Of a stretch of 64,000 nucleotides of DNA, positions 17,825-26,427 are shown piece after piece. Both the position numbers and the translations under genes were made by a program. This stretch comes from Aestuariibaculum lutulentum. GTDB taxonomy: Bacteria; Bacteroidota; Bacteroidia; Flavobacteriales; Flavobacteriaceae. The notes under the pieces were generated by a model. That model was given only the letters and a program-made list of their open reading frames with translations. It did no database searches and had not been told where the DNA came from. The stretch is taken from contig NZ_CP136709.1 in NCBI RefSeq assembly GCF_032926325.1, positions 2,822,501-2,886,500 on the forward strand, read 5' to 3'. Positions within the stretch are counted from its first letter, which is position 1. Every line of letters starts with the position of its first letter.

Positions 17825-19936
17825 ATGAAGAGGCAGAATATATATATACTGCTGTTTACTCTATTAACCTGTTTCGGAGTAACAGCACAACAACTTTCAT
17901 CGCCAGATGGAGATGTTGTCATGGAGTTTTCCTTAAACTCAGATGGAGCACCGGTTTATCAAATAGCTTTCAAAAATAAAGCAGCTGTAAAATCAAGTAA
18001 ACTTGGATTTACACTTAAGGAAACTGAAAATATGGATAGTGGATTTTCAGTTTTAGATACACAAACATCAACATTTGATGAAACCTGGAAACCGGTTTGG
18101 GGAGAGGAAAGTGAGATTAAAAACCATTATAATGAACTTCTTGTTCGTTTAAAACAGGAATCAACAGAGCGTTTAATGAATATTCGTTTCCGCGCATTTA
18201 ACGAAGGCGTTGGATTCCGTTATGAGTTTCCTGAACAACCTAATTTAGGGCACTTTATTATTGAAGACGAAAAAACACAGTTTGCTATGACAGGCGACCA
18301 TACGGCATTCTGGATTCCGGGTGATTATGATACCCAGGAATACGATTATACAGAATCTCGCTTGTCTGAAATTCGTGGATTGATGGATAAATCGATTACC
18401 GAAAACTTGTCTCAAAAATCATTTTCTTCAACTGGCGTTCAAACGTCATTAATGATGAAAACCGATGAAGGTCTGTATATCAATATTCACGAAGCAGCAT
18501 TAATTGACTTTTCAGTATTACACCTCGAATTAGATGACGAAACTATGGTGTTTAATGCTTGGTTAACTCCAGATGTTCAAGGAACCAAACCATATTTGAT
18601 TGCGCCTTCAAATACGCCTTGGCGTACCGTTATGATTAGTGATGATGCCCGAGATATTTTAGCATCACGAATGACCTACAATTTAAATGAACCTTGTGCT
18701 CTTGAAGATACGTCGTGGATTAAACCCGTGAAGTATGTTGGCGTTTGGTGGGAAATGATTACAGGAAAAAGTTCCTGGTCTTATACCAATGATTTTAAAG
18801 CCGTGAAATTAGATGCCACCGATTATAGTAAAGCAACACCGAATGGTACGCATGCTGCTAACAATAAACGTGTAAAAGAATTAATAGATTTTGCTGCATT
18901 GCATGGTTTTGATGGTGTTTTAGTTGAAGGCTGGAATGTTGGCTGGGAAGATTGGTATGGGCATTCTAAAGATTATGTCTTCGATTTTGTTACCCCATAT
19001 CCCGATTTTGATGTCGATGAGATTCAGGCTTATGCCAAATCTAAAGGAGTTGAAATGATTATGCATCACGAAACGTCTTCATCAGTTAGAAATTATGAAA
19101 GACATCTAGATGAAGCTTATCAGTTTATGAAAGATCATGGTTATAATGCCGTGAAGAGTGGTTATGTGGGTGATATTTTGCCAAGAGGTGAAAATCATTA
19201 CAGCCAGTGGATGATTAATCATTATCAGTATGCAATTGAAAAGGCAGCCGAATACGAAATTATGGTAAATGCTCATGAAGCTGTTAGACCAACCGGAATT
19301 GCCAGAACCTATCCGAATTTAATAGGAAACGAATCGGCGCGTGGTACCGAATATCAGGCATTTGGTGGTTCGAAACCTAATCATGTAACGGTATTGCCAT
19401 TTACACGTTTAATTGGTGGTCCTATGGATTATACACCTGGTATATTTGAAATGGACATTAGTAAATTAAATCCGAATAATAATTCACATGTTAATAGTAC
19501 CATTGCGAATCAGTTGGCGCTTTACGTTACTATGTATAGCCCATTGCAAATGGCTGCCGATTTACCGGAAAACTATAATAAGTTTTTAGATGCTTTTCAG
19601 TTTATAAAAGACGTTGCAGTAGATTGGGATAAAAGTATGTACTTGGAAGCCGAGCCTGGCAACTATATTACGATTGCAAGAAAGGCTAAGGGCACAAACA
19701 ACTGGTTTGTAGGTAATGTCAATGGAAAAGTGAGTCGCGAGTCGAATATCTCTTTAGACTTCTTAGATAAAGGGAAAAAATATATCGCAACGATTTATGC
19801 AGATGCCAAGGATGCCGATTATAAAACGAATCCTCAGGAATACACTATTAAAAAGATGAAGGTAACTAATACATCTAAATTATCATTAAAGAGTGTGGAA
19901 GGTGGAGGATATGCTATTAGTATAGTGGAAGAGTAA
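17825..19936 (+). CDS. susB: GH97 alpha-glucosidase, SusB-like, calcium dependent
   Basis: The 703-residue protein has a signal peptide cleaved near residue 21 (GVTAQ). An N-terminal beta-sandwich (about 23-290) is followed by the TIM barrel. Glutamates at 416 (HHET), 485 (HEAVRPTG), 503 and 509 (NESARGTEY) keep exactly the spacing I recall for SusB E439, E508, E526 and E532. That is the inverting, calcium-dependent subgroup that trims glucose from maltodextrins in the periplasm. It is the last gene of the plus arm and is followed by a strong terminator. Confidence 0.93.
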   Translation: MKRQNIYILLFTLLTCFGVTAQQLSSPDGDVVMEFSLNSDGAPVYQIAFKNKAAVKSSKLGFTLKETENMDSGFSVLDTQTSTFDETWKPVWGEESEIKNHYNELLVRLKQESTERLMNIRFRAFNEGVGFRYEFPEQPNLGHFIIEDEKTQFAMTGDHTAFWIPGDYDTQEYDYTESRLSEIRGLMDKSITENLSQKSFSSTGVQTSLMMKTDEGLYINIHEAALIDFSVLHLELDDETMVFNAWLTPDVQGTKPYLIAPSNTPWRTVMISDDARDILASRMTYNLNEPCALEDTSWIKPVKYVGVWWEMITGKSSWSYTNDFKAVKLDATDYSKATPNGTHAANNKRVKELIDFAALHGFDGVLVEGWNVGWEDWYGHSKDYVFDFVTPYPDFDVDEIQAYAKSKGVEMIMHHETSSSVRNYERHLDEAYQFMKDHGYNAVKSGYVGDILPRGENHYSQWMINHYQYAIEKAAEYEIMVNAHEAVRPTGIARTYPNLIGNESARGTEYQAFGGSKPNHVTVLPFTRLIGGPMDYTPGIFEMDISKLNPNNNSHVNSTIANQLALYVTMYSPLQMAADLPENYNKFLDAFQFIKDVAVDWDKSMYLEAEPGNYITIARKAKGTNNWFVGNVNGKVSRESNISLDFLDKGKKYIATIYADAKDADYKTNPQEYTIKKMKVTNTSKLSLKSVEGGGYAISIVEE

Positions 19937-19969
19937 CTAAAATATAAGAGTTAATTTTAAGAGTTGTTT

Positions 19970-20001
19970 AAAAGCGGTTTGGTTATCTAAACCGCTTTTT
20001 T
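19970..20001. terminator. Bidirectional rho-independent terminator
   Basis: AAAAGCGGTTT and AAACCGCTTTT pair perfectly around an 8-nt loop and are followed by Ts; the reverse strand also ends in a T-rich tract. It lies between converging genes (GH97 plus, MFS minus) and can serve both. Confidence 0.85.
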
Positions 20002-20043
20002 GTTTCACGATTACATGCGGTTTATGAAATAAATTCAATTAGG

Positions 20044-21213
20044 TTATTTTTCTTTATTCCTTGTTAAAGCTATTAAGCCTAAAATAGGACCAATAGAAAG
20101 GACTATATACAGATGTTTGGGGTTTATTTCGTTTTGTAGATTAGTAATTAATTGAATGCTGAAGATGGTAATAGCAAAACCAATACAGTTCACAATTGTT
20201 AAGGCTGTTCCTTTTATTTCTGTTGCTACATTCGTAGCTACCAACGTTGAAAATTGGGGTGAATCAGAGACAACAACCATACCCCAGAATAAAATAACAA
20301 GAAGAAATAGATGATGATTTAAACTAAACAAAAAGGGAGATAAAAGACAGCATATACAGGATAACAAAAGCGAAAGGAAAGCTACTTTTTTAGATCCTAT
20401 TTTTTTTGATATATAACCTCCTAAAATACAGGACAGGCCTCCGGCAGCAATTATGAAAAATGAAACCAGCGGAATGTTAGTATTGAAATGTGTGTGAATA
20501 TCATTGTAGGTTTTTAAAATAAAGGGAACAAAGGTCCAAAATGCATAAAGTTCCCACATATGTCCAAAATAACCAAAAGCCGCTGAGCGGAAGGATTGAT
20601 TTTTAAACACACTAAAAAAGGCTGATAAATTTAAGTGGTGACTTGCTTTTCTAAAAGGACCGTCAGGAACTAGAGAAAACATTAATATACCTCCAATAGA
20701 TGCTAATACCGATGTTGAAATTATAACCGACTTCCAGGGGTAAACAGAACTTAGGTCTTTTAGTAAGTGAGGCAGTGCTGTTCCTAAGACTAAAGCTCCT
20801 ACTAAATATCCCAGGGATTTGCCAAGTCCTTTTTCGTAATAATCGGCTGCTATTTTCATACCAACGGGGTAAATGCCAGCCAGACAAAACCCTGTTAAAA
20901 ATCTAAATGTTAAAATGCTCCATAACTGATTATGTTCTATTGTTATTCCTAAATTAAAACTGGCTCCTAAAATGGCACAGACCAAAAAAACTTTAGAAGG
21001 AGAAAACCTATCGGAAATAGTAAGGATGGCAAATGCAAGCGTTCCAATTATAAACCCGAATTGAACAGCCGAAGTTAAATCTCCGATAACTGAAGTTTTT
21101 AAATCATAACTTTCAATCAAATCATTTAATACGGCATTACCGGCAAACCAAAGGGATGTGCAGAAGAACTGGCAAAAAACAATTACAGGGAGTATACTTT
21201 TAGTCGGTTTCAT
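20044..21213 (-). CDS. MFS transporter of unknown substrate
   Basis: The 389-residue protein has about 12 hydrophobic helices, near the usual length for drug/metabolite MFS carriers. The helix 2-3 loop reads SDRFSPSKVFL, and the C-terminal half has the matching GGYISKKIGSKKV loop. It is not related in detail to the sugar carrier at 10006. It follows the extradiol dioxygenase gene by 41 bp and probably belongs to the YceI-dioxygenase-MFS operon. Export of a small organic compound is possible, but no substrate can be named. Confidence 0.8.
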   Translation of the reverse strand: MKPTKSILPVIVFCQFFCTSLWFAGNAVLNDLIESYDLKTSVIGDLTSAVQFGFIIGTLAFAILTISDRFSPSKVFLVCAILGASFNLGITIEHNQLWSILTFRFLTGFCLAGIYPVGMKIAADYYEKGLGKSLGYLVGALVLGTALPHLLKDLSSVYPWKSVIISTSVLASIGGILMFSLVPDGPFRKASHHLNLSAFFSVFKNQSFRSAAFGYFGHMWELYAFWTFVPFILKTYNDIHTHFNTNIPLVSFFIIAAGGLSCILGGYISKKIGSKKVAFLSLLLSCICCLLSPFLFSLNHHLFLLVILFWGMVVVSDSPQFSTLVATNVATEIKGTALTIVNCIGFAITIFSIQLITNLQNEINPKHLYIVLSIGPILGLIALTRNKEK

Positions 21214-21254
21214 AACACCAATTTATGAAACTTAAAATTAAGAAGTTCTATTGT

Positions 21255-22142
21255 TTATAGTGCATCAATCTTTAATGAGGTCATGGTTAATGACCCGGCT
21301 ACAGGTTTATCGTTAAACAAGGTCACTTTTTCATCCTCTTCTTTTAGAGCCAATGCATAGAGTAGAGGAAGGTAATGTTCGGGCGTAGGAATGGCCAAAT
21401 CAAAGGCTTTACCTTGCGACCTAAAATTAATTAAACTGTTATGGTTGTTATTTAAAATGAAGCTTTTCATTTTTTCGTTGGCTTCTGTTGCCCAATCGTA
21501 GGCATATTCTTCGTTGAGTTTATTCCATGCCACCATACGCAAATTGTGCACCATATTTCCGCTTCCAACAATTAATACGCCTTTATGTCGTAATTTATTG
21601 ATTTGTTTGGCAAGTTCGTAATGGTATTTAGGAGATTGTGTGTAATCAATACTCATTTGTATTACAGGAATATCGGCATTAGGGTAGAGGTGCTTAATTA
21701 CACTCCAAGCCCCGTGATCAAGTCCCCATTTTTCGTCCAAACCAACTTCCGTTTTTGTAATGATGTTTTTGGTTTCCTGTGCTAATTCAGGGCTGCCTGG
21801 TGCAGGGTATTCTACATCGAATAAAGCTTGAGGAAAACCACCAAAATCGTGTATAGTTGGTGGATTTTGCATGGCAGTTACATAAGTTCCTCGCGTTTCC
21901 CAATGCGCAGAAATACATAAAATGGCATTTGGTCTTGTAAGTTCTTGCCCAAGTTTTCTAAAATTCCTAACAAACTCATTTTCTTCAATAGCATTCATAG
22001 GGCTACCATGACCAAGGAATAATACAGGCATTTTGCCTGTATTATTCATGGTAGAGGTCATTTTATCTAAATCTTTCAAAGTCATACTCGAACCTATTAA
22101 TGGCAGTAATGCCAATGATTTTAAAAACTTTTTTCTATCCAT
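21255..22142 (-). CDS. ygiD: Class III extradiol ring-cleavage dioxygenase, 4,5-DOPA dioxygenase (YgiD) family
   Basis: The 295-residue protein matches the DODA/YgiD family: LFLGHGSPM (H45), CISAHWETRG (H80), LDHGAWSV (H143) and VGSGNMVHNLR supply the metal-binding histidines. The family oxidises catechol-type substrates such as DOPA using a single metal. About 30 residues precede the usual start, forming DRKKFLKSLALLPLIGSS. This looks like a signal sequence related to twin-arginine signals but lacking the second arginine (RKK). It may be exported or anchored, or true translation may begin at M38. It sits 16 bp after yceI in one operon. Confidence 0.86.
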   Translation of the reverse strand: MDRKKFLKSLALLPLIGSSMTLKDLDKMTSTMNNTGKMPVLFLGHGSPMNAIEENEFVRNFRKLGQELTRPNAILCISAHWETRGTYVTAMQNPPTIHDFGGFPQALFDVEYPAPGSPELAQETKNIITKTEVGLDEKWGLDHGAWSVIKHLYPNADIPVIQMSIDYTQSPKYHYELAKQINKLRHKGVLIVGSGNMVHNLRMVAWNKLNEEYAYDWATEANEKMKSFILNNNHNSLINFRSQGKAFDLAIPTPEHYLPLLYALALKEEDEKVTLFNDKPVAGSLTMTSLKIDAL

Positions 22143-22158
22143 TTCATAAGAATAAACT

Positions 22159-22689
22159 TTATGAAACTTGTTTTGTAAACTGTACTTCAGCAGCGATTTT
22201 TACTTCGTCGGCTACTAATACACCTCCCGTTTCTAAAGCGGCATTCCAGTTTAACCCCCAGTCTTTACGATTAATTTTCCCTGTAATTTCAAGCGCTAAC
22301 TTTTCGTTGCCCCATGGATCTGTATTTGTTCCTCCATATTCAACATCTAGAACAACATCTTTGCTAATGCCTTTTATGGTTAAAACACCGGTTAATTTAT
22401 ATTCGTCGTCGTCAACCTTAGTTAACGATTTGCTTTCAAAAGTCATAAATTCATGGTTTTCAACATCGAAAAAATCGGCACTTTTTAAGTGTGTATCTCT
22501 GTCTGCATTATTTGTTGAAATGGAAGCAGTTTCAATTTTTACAGTAACAGGAGAAGAAAAAATATCTTCGCCCTCTATGGTTGCTTCATAGTTTGTAAAA
22601 GCACCTTTTACATTAGAGATCATTAAATGTTTTACTTTAAAACCTATTTCGCTGTGTGATGGGTCGATAACCCATTTTGTTGTAGACAT
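22159..22689 (-). CDS. YceI-family lipid-binding protein
   Basis: The 176-residue protein shows the YceI lipocalin-like pattern: WVIDPSHSEIGFKVKHL at the N-terminus, SADFFDVENHEFMTFES, LTGVLTIKGISKDVVLDVEY and the RKDWGLNWNAALETGGVLVADEV end. Members bind isoprenoid-type lipids and are induced by stress. No signal peptide is present, so this copy is probably cytoplasmic. A TAAATTTG match to the -7 promoter consensus lies on the minus strand at 22724-22731, without a clear -33 element. It leads the likely operon with the dioxygenase and MFS genes. Confidence 0.92.
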   Translation of the reverse strand: MSTTKWVIDPSHSEIGFKVKHLMISNVKGAFTNYEATIEGEDIFSSPVTVKIETASISTNNADRDTHLKSADFFDVENHEFMTFESKSLTKVDDDEYKLTGVLTIKGISKDVVLDVEYGGTNTDPWGNEKLALEITGKINRKDWGLNWNAALETGGVLVADEVKIAAEVQFTKQVS

Positions 22690-22782
22690 AATATTTGTTT
22701 TTAAATGGTTAATGATTGTCCTACAAATTTAAAATCTATTAAAGCTTTATTTTTTATACTATTCGGAAGTGCTTAGGTAATT

Positions 22783-23616
22783 TTAGGAAATGAGTGCGTT
22801 TTGAATCTCTTCACGGAAGTCTCCAGGTGATTGGCCAGATTTTTTCTTGAATACTTTTGAAAAATATGATCCCTCGTTATAGCCTAATTCGAAAGCTATT
22901 TCAGAAACGGTTTTGTTTGTTGATAATAGTAAATTCTTCGCCTCAATAAGTTTTCGGGTTTCAATAATTTCCGAAACACTTTGCTCCATAATATTCTGGC
23001 AAATAATATTCAGGTTTCTCGAGGACATAAAAAGCTTTTCGGCATAAAATTCAACACCCAACGGGCGATGATAGTTTTCTTCAAGTATGCTCAGGAAATT
23101 TTTAAACGTGGTGTTTTCAGTTTTATTAAGCGTGTTGTTTTCCGATGTTTCTTTTTTGCGTTCTACTTCAATCATCGTAAAAATAACGCTTAACAATTGC
23201 CTGATAATACCGTAATTAGGATTTTTCTGTTGTGTTTCATCAAAAATCATATTGCTCAAGGTAATCAAGCGTTTAAAGCAGTAATTGTCTTCAAGTTTTA
23301 GGTTAGCCTGATTATGATATAATGAATATAGCTGAAACGTGGTCTCGGGAATAAATTCGCTTTTAAATCGAATGGCCCAAATGTCGCAAATGCCATTTAC
23401 AGGTTTAGGGATGACGCGATGCATTTTTCCTTTGGTAATAAACGTAATAAATGGAGCTTTAATGGTCACCGAATCGAAATCTATGAAATGCTCTAATTCG
23501 CCCTCGACACCAATAAGTAATTCTTCAAAATCATGGTTGTGAGGTTCGTCAGGTTGTGCAGCAATTTTAGCGGCTTCTAAAGCATCTACCTTAAAGATTT
23601 GAAACAGTTGATTCAT
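22783..23616 (-). CDS. AraC-family transcriptional regulator
   Basis: The 277-residue protein has an N-terminal cupin-like sensor region (about 20-115, HNHDFEELLIGVEGELEHFIDF) and a C-terminal AraC double helix-turn-helix (about 175-270), including TVSEIAFELGYNEGSYFSKVFKKKSGQSPGDFR in family form. It sits upstream of yceI on the same strand with a 93-bp gap and may control it. Effector unknown; sensing of a small organic molecule is the usual role. Confidence 0.9.
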   Translation of the reverse strand: MNQLFQIFKVDALEAAKIAAQPDEPHNHDFEELLIGVEGELEHFIDFDSVTIKAPFITFITKGKMHRVIPKPVNGICDIWAIRFKSEFIPETTFQLYSLYHNQANLKLEDNYCFKRLITLSNMIFDETQQKNPNYGIIRQLLSVIFTMIEVERKKETSENNTLNKTENTTFKNFLSILEENYHRPLGVEFYAEKLFMSSRNLNIICQNIMEQSVSEIIETRKLIEAKNLLLSTNKTVSEIAFELGYNEGSYFSKVFKKKSGQSPGDFREEIQNALIS

Positions 23617-23651
23617 AAAAGTATTTGTTTGTTTTCTGATACAGAAATATA

Positions 23652-23678
23652 CAAAAAAAGGATTCTTTTTAGGAATCC
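23652..23678 (-). terminator. Terminator after the NmrA-family gene
   Basis: On the minus strand GGATTC and GAATCC form a 6-bp stem with a 7-nt loop followed by seven Ts. It lies 29 bp past the stop of the NmrA gene and before the AraC gene. Confidence 0.65.
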
Positions 23679-23706
23679 CATTTTTGTTTTAACGTTTGGT
23701 TATCGT

Positions 23707-24549
23707 TTATAAAACCTCACTTATAGATTTAGCTAAAGGGGTTGTAGGTCTTCCTAACAATTTAGAAAGCTGATGATTATCGTCAAATAAATCACCTTTT
23801 GAGGCAGAAACATCCCAGCTCGCCAGTCCTTTTGCTAATCCTTCTGGTAACCCAACTTGCAATAAAATACCAGCGTAAGCCTCTTCAGGAAGATTATTAT
23901 AAGGGATGGTTTTTCCTGTTTGTTTTGATAGCTCGGCTGCCAAATCGGTTAACGAATAACTTTCATCACCTGCAAGTTCAAAAACTTTTCCTTTATGTTC
24001 TTCGTTTGTAATTACTATTGCTAAAGCTTCGGCATAATCTAATCGGGCTGCAGATGAAATTTTTCCATCGCCAGCACTACCTATGAATCCACCGTTTTGA
24101 ATAGCACTTGGTACTGAAGCTGTATAATTTTCGGTATACCAACCATTGCGTAAAATGGTGAAATTTAATCCGGAATTTTTCAGTTCCTGTTCAGTATTTA
24201 AATGTTCGCCAGCTAAGTTTAATGTTGAAGTATCAGCTCTTAAAAGGCTGGTGTAAACTATCCACTTCACATTTAGTTTTTTTGCTGCATCAATAACATT
24301 TTTATGTTGTCTGGCGCGTTGACCTATTTCGTTAGCCGAAATAAAAACCAATCGATCAATTCCGTTAAGTGCTTTTTCTAAAATTTCAGGGTTATCGTAA
24401 TCGAATTCTCGGGCTTCAATGCCTAAAGATTTAGCTTTATCTGTCGAGCGTACTAAGGCTACAAGATTATCGTTATACCCTAGTTTTTTTAATTGTTCAA
24501 CTACTAGGGTTCCAAGTTGACCAGTAGCTCCTGTTATTCCTATTTTCAT
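23707..24549 (-). CDS. NmrA-family NAD(P)-binding oxidoreductase, QorB-like
   Basis: The 280-residue protein has a Rossmann fold start with GITGATGQLG (G4, G7, G10) and the atypical SDR pattern of the NmrA/QorB group (YTSLLRAD, LRNGWYTENY, LDYAEALAIVI). These proteins are NAD(P)H:quinone oxidoreductases or redox sensors. It is divergent from an HxlR regulator, and both promoters flank one inverted repeat. This arrangement is typical of quinone-response modules, which supports a quinone reductase role. No signal peptide; cytoplasmic. Confidence 0.9.
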   Translation of the reverse strand: MKIGITGATGQLGTLVVEQLKKLGYNDNLVALVRSTDKAKSLGIEAREFDYDNPEILEKALNGIDRLVFISANEIGQRARQHKNVIDAAKKLNVKWIVYTSLLRADTSTLNLAGEHLNTEQELKNSGLNFTILRNGWYTENYTASVPSAIQNGGFIGSAGDGKISSAARLDYAEALAIVITNEEHKGKVFELAGDESYSLTDLAAELSKQTGKTIPYNNLPEEAYAGILLQVGLPEGLAKGLASWDVSASKGDLFDDNHQLSKLLGRPTTPLAKSISEVL

Positions 24550-24553
24550 AATT

Positions 24554-24584
24554 TTTGTGTATTTAAAATTCTGTTGTATATTTG
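24554..24584 (+). promoter_or_regulatory. Promoter of the HxlR-family gene
   Basis: TTTG at 24554-24557 and TATATTTG at 24577-24584 are separated by 19 bp, a full match to the Bacteroidota -33/-7 consensus. Transcription would start near 24591, just before the inverted repeat at 24603-24617. Confidence 0.7.
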
Positions 24585-24602
24585 ATTAATAAAAGTTATT
24601 AG

Positions 24603-24617
24603 CTTACTTTTAGTAAG
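24603..24617. promoter_or_regulatory. Probable HxlR operator between divergent promoters
   Basis: CTTACT and AGTAAG are perfect 6-bp arms with a 3-bp spacer, containing the pattern TTAC-N5-GTAA that I recall for quinone-sensing HxlR/DUF24 regulators. It lies between the -7 elements of both divergent promoters and overlaps both predicted transcription starts. Confidence 0.65.
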
Positions 24618-24618
24618 T

Positions 24619-24650
24619 CAAAGTTAAAAAGTAAAATATTAATATGCAAT
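24619..24650 (-). promoter_or_regulatory. Promoter of the NmrA-family gene
   Basis: Read on the minus strand, ATTG (24650-24647) and TAACTTTG (24626-24619) are separated by 20 bp, matching the Bacteroidota promoter. The predicted start near 24612 falls inside the inverted repeat. Confidence 0.65.
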
Positions 24651-24709
24651 AGGTTACGTTTGTGTGTGATACTTGCTTTTAGGTTAGTTTTAATAATAAT
24701 CAAGGATTT

Positions 24710-25090
24710 ATGAATCAAGAAATTTTAAAAAAATATAGTAATGTTGAAGCTTGTCCGGTGAGAAATGTATTAGATCGCATTGGGAATAAATGGACCTTAT
24801 TGGTTTTATTGGTTTTAGAGGAAGAGAAGGTATTGCGTTTTAACGAATTACACCATTATATAGCTACTATATCACAAAAAATGTTGAGTGTTACGTTAAA
24901 GAGTTTAGAGGCAGATGGGTTAGTGAAACGTACTATTTACCCACAGGTGCCGCCAAAAGTTGAATACGAATTAACAGCTCGTGCAAAATCGTTATTACCA
25001 CATATTCATAGTCTAGTAAGCTGGTCTGAAAATCATATTAATGATATTAAAGTATCTCGCAAAGAATACGAGTTGGTTACACGAAGGTAA
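24710..25090 (+). CDS. HxlR-family (DUF24) winged-helix regulator
   Basis: The 126-residue protein shows the HxlR pattern: CPVRNVLDRIGNKWTLLVLL with the conserved N-terminal cysteine at residue 15, then RFNELHHYIATISQKMLSVTLKSLEADGLVKR as the DNA-binding region and RREYP-like VPPKVEYELT wing. Homologues sense quinones or electrophiles through that cysteine and repress divergent reductase genes. The divergent NmrA gene and the shared inverted repeat fit this. A 126-bp leader separates the -7 element from the start codon. Confidence 0.92.
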   Translation: MNQEILKKYSNVEACPVRNVLDRIGNKWTLLVLLVLEEEKVLRFNELHHYIATISQKMLSVTLKSLEADGLVKRTIYPQVPPKVEYELTARAKSLLPHIHSLVSWSENHINDIKVSRKEYELVTRR

Positions 25091-25184
25091 CTCGTTAAAC
25101 CTGAACTTTATGGCTTAATTGGTTTAATTTTTTAGGAACTTTGCCTCGGATAATCATCCGAATAAATAGAACACAATACATTAT

Positions 25185-26195
25185 ATGAAATCTAAACAAA
25201 CAGCTTATTCAATATTAGAATTGGCTCTCATTTCTAAAGGCCAATCCGTTCAACAAACTTATGCAAATGCTGTTTCTTTAGCTCAGAAAGCCGAATTTGA
25301 AGGTTATACACGCATTTGGTTTGCAGAACATCATAATATGTTGGCCGTTGGAAGCAATGCACCTACGGTGTTAATAGGTCATATTGCCGAGAAAACAAAA
25401 ACTATACGTGTGGGGTCTGGCGGTGTTATGTTGCCAAATCATTCGCCTTTAGTGGTGGCTGAACAATTTGGAACTCTAGGAAATTTGTTCCCTAACCGAA
25501 TAGACTTAGGTTTAGGAAGAGCTCCGGGGACCGACAGAGATACCGCATTAGCTATAAAATCTGATTTTTTACAGGCTTCACATTCGTTTCCAAATGATGT
25601 CGAGCAAATTCAACTGTTGTTTTCTAAGCAAAACGATACGGCTAAAGTGCGTGCCGTTGTCGCCGAAGGCGTAGAAGTGCCTATTTATATTTTAGGTTCA
25701 AGTACCGATAGTGCGCATCTGGCTTCAAAAAAGGGTTTGCCTTATGCTTTTGCGAGTCATTTTGCGACCTCGTATTTAGAGGAAGCTCTGTCGATTTACA
25801 GAAGCCAATTTAAGACGTCAGTAGATTTGGAGTCTCCTTATGTAATTGCTGGGGTTAATGTCATTATTGCTGACACCGATGCCGAAGCCGAACGTTTATT
25901 TACGTCGTCTTTACGAATGATTATTGGCATGTTTACCGGAAAGCGTGATTATTTAAATCCGCCAACAGAGATGACTTCAGATTTAAAGGAGATTATTCAG
26001 CATCCACAAATTCAGAATATGATAAAATACAGTTTCGTTGGAAGCAAGGAAACGGTTAAAGAAAAGGTTATTTCATTTTTGAATAAAACTCAAGCTGATG
26101 AATTAATCATTTCTACGAATGTTTACGATATTAACGATCGATTATATTCGGTTGAAAAGTTTGCTGAGGTGATGCGGGAGATAAATAATAAATAG
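25185..26195 (+). CDS. Luciferase-like (LLM class) flavin-dependent oxidoreductase
   Basis: The 336-residue protein belongs to the bacterial luciferase superfamily, YhbW/MsnO8-like branch: WFAEHHNMLAVGSNAP, GSGGVMLPNHSPLVVAEQFGTL and RIDLGLGRAPGTD are characteristic flavin-barrel segments. It is a cytoplasmic FMN-dependent monooxygenase or reductase of unknown substrate. A small inverted repeat (TCGGAT/ATCCGA, 25146-25161) lies just before the start. It follows the HxlR gene on the same strand by 94 bp and could join its regulon, but this is not shown. Confidence 0.88.
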   Translation: MKSKQTAYSILELALISKGQSVQQTYANAVSLAQKAEFEGYTRIWFAEHHNMLAVGSNAPTVLIGHIAEKTKTIRVGSGGVMLPNHSPLVVAEQFGTLGNLFPNRIDLGLGRAPGTDRDTALAIKSDFLQASHSFPNDVEQIQLLFSKQNDTAKVRAVVAEGVEVPIYILGSSTDSAHLASKKGLPYAFASHFATSYLEEALSIYRSQFKTSVDLESPYVIAGVNVIIADTDAEAERLFTSSLRMIIGMFTGKRDYLNPPTEMTSDLKEIIQHPQIQNMIKYSFVGSKETVKEKVISFLNKTQADELIISTNVYDINDRLYSVEKFAEVMREINNK

Positions 26196-26250
26196 ATAAA
26201 TCTATACAAGTAAACTAAAATTATTAGTTACATATTATAATTCACAATAG

Positions 26251-26299
26251 TTGTGCAGATTTTTGGGGTTGAAAATTGGGGTCTTTTACTCAAATTGTG
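26251..26299 (+). repeat. Flanking repeat A, left of the xyloglucan locus
   Basis: The 45-bp core from 26255 matches 51106-51149 at 36 of 44 aligned positions by hand count, with one single-base gap. The shared end ACTCAAATTGTG is exact. No coding potential is seen in it. See the separate observation on the pair. Confidence 0.55.
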
Positions 26300-26427
26300 A
26301 TTAAAAACATGTTCAATTCTGAATTCAAATTTAAGATTCCCTATCTTTCTTTTTTTGTAAGTATTTTATAAGAGAAAATCAATTATATTTACTCTATTCT
26401 TTACCAAATTGTAATCCATAGTTTATT

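Noticed and set aside
22100..22591. 163-residue plus-strand ORF opposite yceI
   Set aside because: It mirrors the YceI coding sequence, is rich in Ser/Phe as expected for an antisense frame, and has no family features.
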